This document shows, one piece after another, positions 9,965 through 20,395 of a DNA stretch of 64,000 bases (position 1 is its first letter; the number at the start of each line of letters is the position of its first letter). The DNA comes from Dactylis glomerata (taxonomy: Eukaryota > Streptophyta > Magnoliopsida > Poales > Poaceae): positions 1,268,448 to 1,332,447 of the forward strand of contig QXEO01000434.1 in assembly GCA_007115705.1 (NCBI GenBank). The letters run 5' to 3'. The position numbers and the translations under genes are program-made. Below the pieces are notes generated by a model. The model saw nothing but the letters and a program-made list of their open reading frames with translations, searched no databases and was not told the DNA's origin.

Positions 9965-10963
9965 GCATCGAAACGGCTAAGGACCAGCGCGAGGAGCTAT
10001 CAGACGCCGGCAGGCTGCCCAATTTTCACGCCATCGCCGCCGTCGCCGCCGCGCCCACCGCGCCGCCCGTGCCCGCACCCACTCTGCCGCCCGCGCCCGC
10101 AGCTCCGGCCGCCCGCGCCTGCACCCACACTCTTCCCGCCCGAGCCCGCAGCTCCGGCCGCCCGCGCCACCGCAAGCGCTCCGGCCGCCGCACCTGTGCC
10201 CGCCCGCGCCGCCGCCACACCGGCCGCCCGCGACGCCGCCCGTACCCGCGTCGCCGCCCGTGCCCCAACGCCGCGTCGCCCGCCCGCAGCTCCGGCCAAC
10301 CGCCGGCGGTGTGCAGCAAGGTAATTTTAGGTTTTTTTTAGATATTTTTCTAGGTATTTTTTAGATATTTTTCTAGGTATTTTTTCTAGGTATTTTTATT
10401 ACTGCAAGATTTGTTAGTTAATTTTCAGTTTAGTTAAGTAATTATTTAGTTATTTTGGGTATTTAATTTATTATATGATTAGTTAATTAATTAGTTAATT
10501 CTAGGATTAGTTAGGATTTGTTAATTAATTAGTTAATTAATTATTTAGTAATTTAGGGTATTTAATTAATTCTAAGATTAGTTAGTTAATTAGTTAATTA
10601 TAGGATTAATTCTAGGTATTACTTTAGTTATTTTAGGTCTTTTATAACTTTAGTTATTTTAGGTATTTAATTTTTTTAGGTCTTTTATTACTTTAGTTAT
10701 TTTAGGTATTTAATTTTTTTAGGTCTTTTATTACTTTAGTTATTTTAGGTCTTTTATTAATTTAGAGTAATACAAATATGAATTTTTAGTTAGGGTTAGG
10801 GTTCCGGCGTGGTGGGGAGTAATACAAAAAAGGGGGCGTTGGCCGGGCGCCGGCGTGGTGGGGAGGGAAGACCTAATCTTCCCCCACCGCGCCGGCGCTC
10901 GGCCAACGCCCCCTTTTTTTGGTCTCTGTATTATTATAATAATTTGTAATAATTCTTTGCAGA
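9965..10963 (+). other. GC-rich leader exon and 5' intron of the protease gene
   Basis: About 9965-10320 is a very GC-rich, CGCC-repeat leader ending in a donor site CAAG/GTAATT at 10320/10321. The intron runs to TTTGCAG at 10963, just before the ATG at 10968. It is AT-rich with TTAGTTAATT and TTTTAGGTATTT repeats and a GC-rich inverted stretch near 10806-10920 (GGGGGCGTTGGCCG and its complement). Open frames in the leader are Ala/Pro/Arg-rich and probably not coding. Confidence 0.6.
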
Positions 10964-10967
10964 AACT

Positions 10968-13900
10968 ATGGATCTCGGAAGAGACGACTTCCAGGAAAAT
11001 ATTATCGAGGACATCATCCGCGATAATGACGACGATGTCACCTCGGTGTTTCTAAACGACTCCGGTGAGGGAGACGAACGAAATCGTAGAGATGGTGCCG
11101 GAGAGGATGGAGGCACCGGTGAAGTAGAAGGTGCCAGAGAGGGAGAAGGTGCCGGAGTGGATGGAGGCACTGATGAAGGAGAAGGTGCCGGAGAGGGAGA
11201 AGGTGCCGAAGATGAGGGAGAAGGCGCCGGCGAGGTAGATGTGTATTAATAATAAATTAAGCATTTGTTGTATAGTTGGATTATTTGATTTGTGTATATA
11301 CATATATTAACGCTCCTTCTTCTTTTAGCCCTCTGGATCGAGCCACTCTTCTGTAAATAGAAGAGGTCCGGCCAGAAGGTTGGAAGAACATGAAAGGTAC
11401 CGAATAGAAGAAATCGGTGAAGATGGCGAACCGATTGCTCCCGCGGCTCACGCAAGTAAATTTATAAGACAATGTGGAGTTCTTGTTAGGGACAACATTC
11501 CGATCACCCTTCGAGAATGGAAGAAGACAAAGACGGAACCAGCTAAATATGTCCGCAACAGATTGAAGAATATTCTTTGGAAGAAGCTCATGGTTAATTT
11601 TACCCTACCAGAGGCGCCACAGGTGGATCGAACTGAGGTGGATCCAAATCAGGAGGATTCAAATGAGGAGGATTCAGATGACGATGATCGTCATCTGAAT
11701 ATCATAGAGCGGAAAGTCAAGAAGTGGACTCTTTCGAGGATGGCAATACAATTCAACAACTGGAAGAAAAGATTGTACAAGGATTTTGTCGACCAAAAAA
11801 AGACTCCGGTGTTCACTGGACAATATGAAAAGATAAAAGATCACTGGGACGCATTCGTGGAGTACAAGACTTCAGAGGCAGCTAAGCGAAGGTCAGAAAT
11901 AAATAAGAAAAATGCTGCTAAAAAGAAGTATCACCATACTATGGGGCAAGGAGGCTACAAGACTGGCAAGCCTAAGTGGAAGAAGATGGAGGACGATCTA
12001 ATTGCCAAAGGGATCATTCCGGAGACATTGAAATGGAATGATCGGTCAAGGGATTGGTTTTACGGGCATGGAGGGAAGTTGGACTCGGAAGGGAAGTGTG
12101 TATACACAAAAAAGCATGACGAAGACCCTCTTCCCATTGATGCCCTTAGAAGCGCATCAAAGGATGTTGAAGAGGGAAGGTTCCATCCCGATAGAGAGAA
12201 GGACGAGCTCACGCGTGCCCTTGGGAATGATGAACACCCAAGACGAACACGAACCACTCCGGGCTCCAAACCGTGGAAACTCGGGTTTCCCATGGAAATG
12301 AAGAAATTTCCCGATAGAAGCCGTCAGAGAAGAAAGGAAAGGGAAGCAGACCGCATGTCTCAGATAGAACAAGAGCTGAAGCGGCAATCAGACTTGTTAA
12401 ATCGGATAAGCCAGCAAGGAACCGCCGCATCTCAGCCACAGATAGAAGCCGGATATGATGCTACCGGCCCACCATCTCAGCGGAAAAGCAGCGTGGCTTC
12501 CACGGACCTCCCAGCGGATGATGATGAACCGGCGATCCGCTACCCAGTGGATGATATCACGGAGTCGACATCTTGCGAGCTACATGTGAAGGTCGTGAAC
12601 ATAACCATGAAGGTGGCGGTCGGCTATGCCTTACCCATTGGACCTGATTCAACCTATCATTGCCGTCCGATTCCACCTGGCTATGCTGTTGCCGGGGTGG
12701 ATGAAGTTATGGGCGGATTTAAGCAGCTGAAGCTTGACCACCCTGCGGGTGAAGGGGATTTGTACGAGCTGGGAGAAGCCAAGAAGACCACAGTTCTGTG
12801 GCTAAAGGAATTAATCGTGCTTCCAAATTGGACGCCAAGGTCTCCAGCACGTCACCCTTCTCCCCCGCCACATCAGCCTTCTCCGCCATCTCCGCGTCAG
12901 CCTTCTCCACCATCTCCGCGTCAGCCTTCACCAGCTAGTGAGCCGTCTCCGCCACCTCCACCCACTGAGGCTCAGAGCCAAAGGCAGAAGCGTACCATCG
13001 CCGCTCCCAAGAGTAACCGATCACCGATCCGTCGACAGGAGCCCCTTCCAAGAGTACCTAAGGTTCCTCCAAAGAGACCTTACGACTATACTCCGGAGGA
13101 AACTGCGGCGAAGGTACAAGAGAAATCAAAGAACTTCTTTGAAAATTTGAAGAGAAAGAAGACCGAGCAGTCCGCCGAGCAGCCTCCTCTAGATCCAAAA
13201 GTGTTAAAAATGTTGAAGAACCTTCACCAACCCGAGCCAAGGCTTGCATCAGATTATGACCGCACTATTCTCAAGTCAGATGCAGCAAAGCGGTCGAAAG
13301 GTAAATCAGTTCCTCAGCTCGGAGAACAGATGAACTCTTGCCCCCCGCTCCAAGTGTTTCCCGATGTCCAGTATGATCCAGAGATCATAGCACTGTACAA
13401 AGAGGAGGCCGAAGCTGCAGGTATGTCTGTTGCTCAATACTTAAGCAGGTGTGATTTCCCCACGACTGAAGTAGTAGCATACAAATACCGGTATGGGAGC
13501 CCTCTCGTCAGACCCGAGGAGATTCCGAATCTACCAACAAGAATGCGAAAATTGCATAACTGGTACTTGGAAGCCTCACAGCGTGGGCAGAATTGGATCG
13601 TAATAGGAATTAATGATGAGCATTACTTTCGTGGAACCGACGACATAAACATCGAATTTGCTGAATTATTTCAGTTATACAATCATGATGCCCTCGACAA
13701 ATCGATGATCAGTGCCTATTGTTTGTAAGTATTATTTTTCCTTGTAACTATAAGTTTTTATCTCATCTCGTTTATTGCATGCATAATTTTACTCACTATA
13801 TTATGCAGATTGAAGAAACTCGAATGCAAAAGAGGACAAATCTATGATATTGGGTTCATTGACCCATATACCGTGAATGAGGTAACTCTCCATAACCATA

Positions 13901-14798
13901 TCAAGGACACGGAGGATAACTTGGTATGGGCGTTAAGGAAACAAGAAACCATGACGAAAATACTATTTCCTTACAATTTCAAGTGAGTGTGTTAACTGTC
14001 TTATACACATTACTATATATTTTGGTTACTCGATGTTAAGTGTGTGTTATGTGTGTGCGCAGCTATCATTTTATTCTGCTAGTTATTGAACTTGATAGAG
14101 GACGAGTACTAGTCATGGACTCGAAAAAAAAATCCCTTGAGACATTCGGGGACATGATTGATACACTCCAGCGGTAATTTCAATCATTATGCATGGCACT
14201 ATATCAGCTACTTTCGTTCATTTCCCGATATCAACTAATTACTAACTTCTTTATTCATTTTCTTTGCGGGGCAGTGCTTGGAAACGGTTCACGGCTAAGG
14301 CACCGGGTCCCTGGAGAAATGAGCTTGAATTTAAACAAGTACCGGTAAGTACTACTAGCTAGGTCCGCGCATCTCGTTGGTTCTAGTTTCAATACCATTA
14401 TCATCCTTGATTATTATTTTGATTGAACTCTATTCTCGTAAAGTGCTTGAAGCAAGAAGACGGGAATAATTTATGTGGATTCTATGTCTGCGAGTTCATG
14501 CGAGAGACTTGTCGTGAGAAGAGAAGACTAGAACAACTAGATGTACGCAAAAAATATTCACAATTTTATTTTATTACCATCATTTATGTTGAGTTTCTTC
14601 ATTCATATATATTGACCCCCTTCTTTACATTAGATCGAACTGAAGCGGGATCGTCTTCTAGCAACTGAGCGTATACGAGCAATTCAAGAGGAACTGGCGG
14701 GATTCCTACTTGATGATGTCATAGCACCAACCGGTGAATACCATCGGCATTACGATTTTGGAAAATCGAAGCTGAAATTATATTGTATATATTCATGA
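10968..14798 (+). CDS. CACTA-1 protein with Ptta/En/Spm-type domain and Ulp1-like cysteine protease domain (7 exons, 1,093 aa)
   Basis: Exons by GT-AG sites: 10968-11234, 11329-13724, 13809-13982, 14063-14173, 14275-14344, 14444-14542, 14634-14798. The joined frame is open (3,282 nt). Residues 1-89 are acidic with GEGA repeats. About 136-300 resembles Pfam Transposase_24 (CGVLVRDNIPITLREW, MAIQFNNWKKRLYKDF, DHWDAFVEYK). About 340-360 may be coiled coil. About 500-590 has the CELHVKVVNITMKVAVGYALP region often called DUF8039, then a Pro-rich linker. Exons 4-6 hold a C48 (Ulp1/SENP-like) core: YHFILLVIEL (His 948), VMDSKK (Asp 965) and KQEDGNNLCGFYVCEF (Cys 1017). It may bind the subterminal repeats and cleave SUMO-like conjugates; both are inference. 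The exon plan is shared with CACTA-2. Confidence 0.85.
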
Positions 14799-15019
14799 AC
14801 GTGTACAATGTTTCATTATGTAATATGTTCGACCAAACACGATAAAAGATAACACATACTAGCTTCGATCTCTATATGTATGACGATATTGTGTAATATA
14901 TATGATGGTTTCTTTTATATGTGCATCAACATTTTTCAAATACCCGAAAAAACCGTATTTCAAAAGGCTAGGGATTAGGGTTTTAGCCAAACACTGCAGG
15001 GGCTGCCACGTCGCCATCC

Positions 15020-15226
15020 TCTAGCACCGGTTCATATTACAAACCGGTGCTAAAGGTCCTCCGACAGGGGCGCGCGTGGGAGGCCACGTGGAGGGCCTTT
15101 AGCACCGGTTCGTAACGCAACCGGTGCTAAAGGTTAAGGCTTTAGTCCCGGATGCGTTGCACCGGTTCCAAAACCGGTGCTAATGGGGGTTACAAACCGG
15201 TTCTATTGCTCTGTTTTCCACTAGTG
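15020..15226. repeat. CACTA-1 right terminus with subterminal repeats
   Basis: Inverted pairs of TAGCACCGGTT...AACCGGTGCTA run up to the terminal TTTTCCACTAGTG. One unit reads TTTAGTCCCGG, the CACTA-2 type, next to a CACCGG unit, so both cores occur here. The 220 bp before this block, after the protease gene stop, show no gene. Confidence 0.88.
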
Positions 15227-16046
15227 TGAATTTTTGTGTCTGAGATTGTTGTGAAAGAAGAACTGACAAGTCCCAACTCTGTAGAAATTTCAGAGCCTTT
15301 ATACTGTTTATTTGCAGAGGAAGAACTTGCAAATTCAAACTCTCCCATGATATTTTTATCTCTTATATACATGCTGGAGTTCAAAATCGTAATTAGCCTA
15401 AGAGACAAAGATGCTGTCCTGCAGATTCTATCATGGATGGACTCACGCAAAGACATTAAACTATCACCACTGAATCATGCAGCTAGAGTGCACTTGATTG
15501 CGAAAGTACACGGTACTACTCAAGCTGAGGAATACTACAAGAAACTACAAAACGCTGCTGATAGGGAAGCTGCGTCATTCCCTCTCCTTCATTGCTATGT
15601 TGCCGAAAGAAATGTTCTGAAAGCTGAGAACTTTATGGCTAGTCAGCAGAGCGTTGGGTTGCCAGTTGATCCTCACTCGTTCAATGAAATGCTGAAGCTG
15701 TATGTTGCAACATGCCGGTATGAGAAGGTACATAGTGTAATCAGTCTGATGAAACGGAACAATATCCCCAGAAATGCTCTCTCATATAGCCTCTGGATGA
15801 ATGCATGTTCTCTATCTGGTGTTGACTCTGTACAATCATCGTTCAAGGAGATGGCTAATGATGGTATGGTTGAGGTTGGCTGGAGCACATACTGTGCATT
15901 GGCCAACATCTTCATGAAGCATGGACTGAATCGTAAAGCCCTGGATTGCCTTAGGACGGCGGAAACAAAATTATCAAGAACGAAACACTTAGGATATTAT
16001 TTTGTAATGACATGTTATGCGGCTCTCAATGATAGCGACGGGGTTG
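15227..16046 (+). pseudogene. PPR pseudogene 1, intron end and 5' half of exon 2
   Basis: 15227-15424 continues the PPR intron, matching the intact gene from about 27993, and ends in CTGCAG. Exon 2 starts at 15425 and is very close to the intact gene (ILSWMDSRKDIKLSPLNHAA, FNEMLKLYVATC, MKHGLN). The match stops after NDSDGV at about 16046. The intact gene reads on through more PPR motifs, but here unrelated DNA follows and the frame ends at TGA 16103-16105. Exon 1 is missing. With the CACTA in its intron and half of exon 2 lost, it is a pseudogene. Confidence 0.88.
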
Positions 16047-18650
16047 CGGCTGTGTGCATCTTTGTTATGCAGAGGCCGGATATAATACTACTTAAGATAT
16101 TTTGAAGTAATAAAAAAACCCATTATCGAAAAAATAATGCGCATTGTAGCTATTTACCTGTAGAATCATCATCAAATTTGATTTTTATCTTCGGTAACAA
16201 GCTTTGTTTACATGATCGTTGTAATAATAAAACACGCTTTCTAAATTCATCATCTTGATCTTGGTATATACTTCGAAACAGCGGTACAATTCTTTCTTTC
16301 AAAAGAGCTAAGGAAATTCATGGTTTGTTGAAAGGATTGATTAAGCTCTCATAGTTGTTGACCTACCTGATGACCAAGCTAATAACCAAGGAAGTTATCG
16401 ACCTACTAGAGGACCAAGGACTTCATGTCATTTTTTAACCCCCAAAAGTGTTATATAAAGTAGAAAGGCTTCCCTGTGCAAAGGCTCAAAGCTATATCTC
16501 ATTTTACTCTCTATCTTGGAATTTGTGTGGTCTAGCTCTGTGCATTTTTTGTTTTATCAATTTGTAATGATGATATGAATTGTGTAGAAATGAGAATATG
16601 AGGCATTGGGAATTACCAATACACCGCAAAAATTGCAACATGCACTCTCTATCTCATCATGTCATGTTGTCTGTCCCTTCTACTGTGCCACCTAGTATCC
16701 ATCTGCCACGTCCTTCTTCTAGCCTTTTGGTCCCCGAGCTCTTGCAGTCTCGTATTCCACACTTCTGTGCAATCTGGAGGAAGCAAAAGTGAGGTAGTTT
16801 ACTGCTTGGCTAGGAAGAGCTAGCTTCTCAGCAGCATTGATAGGCAAAGGAGGGTGAAAAAAGCATGTCATGGTCGCTCGAAGTTAGATTAAGACTTGCA
16901 CACTTCCAATGGCACTCAGCGGGAGTATTAGAGTTTGTCCACCTGGTGGTGTTACTTAGAAAAGGCAATAAGGCAGCACATACGTGTGCACGCTAATCTC
17001 TTAGTTTAGTGCTCCTTTGAGCAGCTTCGATGTGTGCCCTAAATTTCTGAATGAGGCTATTCATTTGAAGACTGTTTTATCTTTGGAACAAAATCGTTGA
17101 TGACTTGGTGTCAAGGTTAAAAAAAGCGTCAATAGCCAGCGAAATTTACGGCATTGACTGTATCTTGATTTACCGGCACCCTCCATCTCTCTCCCTGTTC
17201 TCTCTCTTTTGCCTCACTAAAATTCAGACATGGCACCTGCTATAGAGCTGAGGTGGCACTATTGTACATGCCTTGACCGAAAATCAGGCAAAACTGAAAC
17301 TAAGGCTAAACAAACAGATGTGGTAGTTAATTTCAACAAGATGTTCACCGATGCACGAGGTGCTCGCTGGCGGAACTGGGGTGGGACGAGAGGGAGCATG
17401 ATGCGCGCTGAGACGTGTGCGTGCACCATGCGTAGTTGGAGGTTCCTAGTCAACCTTGCTAGTAGCTCAATGACCAGAAGAGCCCATCATAACCATCGAG
17501 CCATCAAAAGGGTTTTTGACTATCACACTGAATTTTTTATGGGGAGAAGGGGAGGGGTTACTAGACGAACTTTTGACATAAAATTTGAATTCAAGAAAAA
17601 ACTTGATATATCAGCTAACCGGTCAAAAGTATTTGATCACCGCATTGTTACCGAGTGGTAATCACCCTTTTCCCCAAAAAATTCGCTAGAATGGACCGAC
17701 TAAATTTTTTTTGCCTGAGAAACCCACTTACCATGGGTGGTCGGTAAAATGGAATAATAGCCGGTAACCATGCTAACAAGTCAGGTAATCTTCAATGCAA
17801 CGATGGATCACTCACACATTACTTTTACTTTGGATTATTTCTCTATCCAAAATTATGTGTACGGACACGACAAATGGCTCGCCAATGAGTTGACACATCG
17901 GACATCTATCAAGGTGTGTTCTTTATATGTTGCCAGCTTATTCGTTGCCGCTATTTGAAGCCGATTCATCTATCAAATCGGTTATTAACGACTAACGAGA
18001 GGTCTATTGTAGGGTTGCAGGTGGACGTGGACGTCCGCTCCATTCACGCCGCTAAAAAGGACTAAACGGCTAGGTGGATGGCCCGCCGAAGCAAAGTGGG
18101 TCTGGAGGAAACAGCCATCTCTTCCGCTAGGTTCGTCCGTACAACAGGAGTCACACGCATCAATATTTGACCCTCCTGGCTGGCCGCTCGGCCGCTTCCC
18201 GGCCGCCGCTCAGTCACCGGCTGCCTCTGTCGGGATGCCGTCATGCCTCCCATTATGCAGATGTTGGGTGTAAGTCGCTTGCTAAGTAATAAAAGTGCCC
18301 ATTATCGAAAGAAACTAAACTTGATGTTTATCTTTTGGGACATGCTTTGTTTACATGATCGTTGTAATAATAAAACACGCTTTATAAAATTCATCATCTT
18401 GATCTTGGTATATACTTGGAAACAACGATACATTTCTTTCTTTCAGAATAGCTAAGGAAATTCATGGCTTGTTGAAAGGAATGGTTAAGCTCTCATAGTT
18501 GTTGACCTATCTAATGATCAAGCTATTTGTTGGGGTTCGGTGCAAATAACAAAAAAATTATTCCCTACGAAATCCCGAATTGACCAGATCTATCTATCTA
18601 GTAATGATATAACGATTAACTGGAACTCGGACACGTACCCTCGTAGACCT
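16046..18650. other. Spacer between PPR pseudogene copies
   Basis: No convincing gene. The part from about 16741 to 18014 matches 25457-26750, the DNA upstream of the intact PPR gene, so it looks like old PPR upstream sequence. 18284-18510 is a second, diverged copy of 16107-16380 (shared TAATAATAAAACACGCTT and GGAAATTCATGG blocks). 18525-18650 resembles a degraded dispersed Triticeae repeat ending ACGTACCCTCGTAGACC. Short ORFs here (for example 17230-17661) have no recognisable domains. Confidence 0.6.
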
Positions 18651-18787
18651 CTTCATGAAGCATGGACTTATGAATCGTAAAGCCCTGGATTGCCTTAGGA
18701 TGGCGGAAACAAAATTATCAAGAATGAAACACTTAGGATATTATTTTGTAATGACATGTTATGCGGCTCTCAATGATAGTGACGGGG
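18651..18787 (+). pseudogene. PPR pseudogene 2, exon fragment
   Basis: It matches 15910-16045 of pseudogene 1 and 28704-28838 of the intact gene (CTTCATGAAGCATGGACT..., GCCCTGGATTGCCTTAGGA, TGACATGTTATGCGGCTCTC). It ends at GACGGGG, the place where pseudogene 1 loses homology to the intact gene. A solo LTR follows directly. It is repeated at 23009-23145 in the second tandem unit. Confidence 0.85.
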
Positions 18788-20395
18788 TGATACGTCGCAA
18801 ACGTATCTATAATTTTTGATGCTCCATGCTTATTTTACACCAATTGCTTTGTGTTTTGTTTACACTTCGTGGCATTTTTATGCACTTTCTGGAACTAACC
18901 TATTAACGAGATGCCACAGTGCCAGTTCCTGTTTTCTGCTGTTTTTGTGTTTCAGAAAAGTTATACAGGAAATATTCTCGGAATTGAACGAAATGAAAGC
19001 CAAAGTTCCTATTTACCTGACATGAAGACGGAGTCCAAAGGAGAGACGGAGGGGAGCCAGGAGGCGGCCGCACCATAGGGTGGCGTGGGCCACCCCTGGC
19101 CACGCCACCAGGTGGTGTGGGCCCCTGGTCCACCCCCTGACATCGCCTTTCCACCTATAAATTCCCTTCGATGGGAAAACCCTAAGAGGACGAATACTTT
19201 TCCATGAAACATACTGCAAGCCGCCACCGTCGTCGTCCCGAGATCGGGAGGGTCCAGAAGCTCTTCCCGGCACCCTGCCAGAGAGGAGAATCATCACCAG
19301 AGGCCTTCTTCATCACCATGCCAGCCTCCAGAGTGATGCGTGAGTAGTCTATCTTGGACTATGGGTCCATAGCAATAGCTAGATGGTTGTCTTCTCCTCC
19401 ATGTGCTTCATGTCTAGATCTTGTGAACTGCCTATTATGATCAAGATCATCGTTATGTAATTTTATATGTTGTGTTTGTTAGGATCCGATGAATATTGAG
19501 TACTATGTCAAGTTGATTGTTGATTTATCATGTCTATGTTATTTATGATCTTGCATGCTCTTTGTTGCTAGTAGATATCTTGGCCGAGTAGATGCTAGTA
19601 ACTCTAAGAGGGAGTATTTATGCTTAATAGTGGGTTCATGCCTCTAGTAATCTGGGAGAGTGACAATAACTTCTAAGGTTGTAGATGTGTTGTTGCTACT
19701 AGGAAGAAAACAACAAATCATTTGTTCAAGGACATTTGTATTGTTTACATTACAAACTTTGCTTAAGGTGATAATCTGTTGCTTGCAACTTAATACCCAA
19801 GGGTTGTTCGGATGATATCCCGCGGGTGGATTATTAGTCATAGATGCAGTTGGATTACAGTCTATGTATTTTGTTGTAATGCCCAAGTGAATCTCATAGT
19901 GATCTTCATGACATGTACATGCATTGTTATGCATTCTTTATTTTGTCAATTGCCCAACTGTAATTTGTTTACCCAGCATGTTATTTCTTTATGGAGAGAC
20001 ACCTCTAGTGAACTGTGGACTCCGATCCATTCTTTTACTTATATTACTATCTATTGCAAGCACCGTTTACTTTCCGTAAGCATTATTTATTTACTTACTG
20101 TAAACAAATATCTTTTTCCACACAATACGAATCCTTTGTTTTCAGCAAGCGAGTGAGATTGACAACCTCACTACAAGTTGGGGCAAAGTATCTTGGTTGC
20201 GTTGTGTGCAGGTTCCACGTTGCTGCTGGCGCCGGTAGTGCGCCCTGCCAAAAGCCAGTTCGCAACAACCTTCAGAAGTGGTTTCTTTCTCCTACTGGTC
20301 GATTAATCTTTGATTTCATAACTGAGGAAAAACTTACCATTGTGCTCATCACACCTTCCTCTTGGGGTTCCCAACTGGTCGTCAACCATGCACCA
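18788..20395 (+). mobile_element. Solo LTR, probably Gypsy-type (copy 1)
   Basis: It starts TGATACGTCGCAAACGTATC and ends CCATGCACCA, with no internal retrotransposon domains. A TATA-like CCTATAAATTCCC lies at about 19153. Flanks CGGGG (18783-18787) and TGGGG (20396-20400) fit a 5-bp duplication with one mismatch. The TGATACGTC...GTATC start, and tracts such as GACTATGGGTCCATAGCA, are typical of a common Triticeae LTR. I am not sure of the family name. The partial LTR at 63780 is a relative. Confidence 0.75.

Larger units (their letters stand above)
3480..15226 (+). mobile_element. CACTA-1: full-length CACTA (En/Spm-type) DNA transposon
   Basis: The element begins CACTAGTAGAAAATAGGG and ends with the inverted TTTTCCACTAGTG. 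A 3-bp target duplication TGA lies at 3477-3479 and 15227-15229, the size expected for CACTA transposons. The flanks join into the PPR intron that is uninterrupted near 27992-28000. Inside, all in plus orientation, are a TNP2 transposase gene, a short accessory gene, a 32-bp tandem array and a seven-exon gene with a Ulp1-like protease domain. Each transcription unit is preceded by inverted subterminal-type repeats and a TATA box. The TNP2 frame has one nonsense codon; the protease gene model is open throughout. Confidence 0.95.

Noticed and set aside
9916..10341. 141-aa Pro/Ala/Arg-rich ORF and opposite-strand ORFs
   Set aside because: It starts inside a subterminal repeat and upstream of the TATA box; the GC-rich leader explains it.
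17230..17661. 143-aa ORF repeated at 21588-22019
   Set aside because: No domain, broken in the homologous DNA at 25946-26380; conserved only because the block was recently duplicated.
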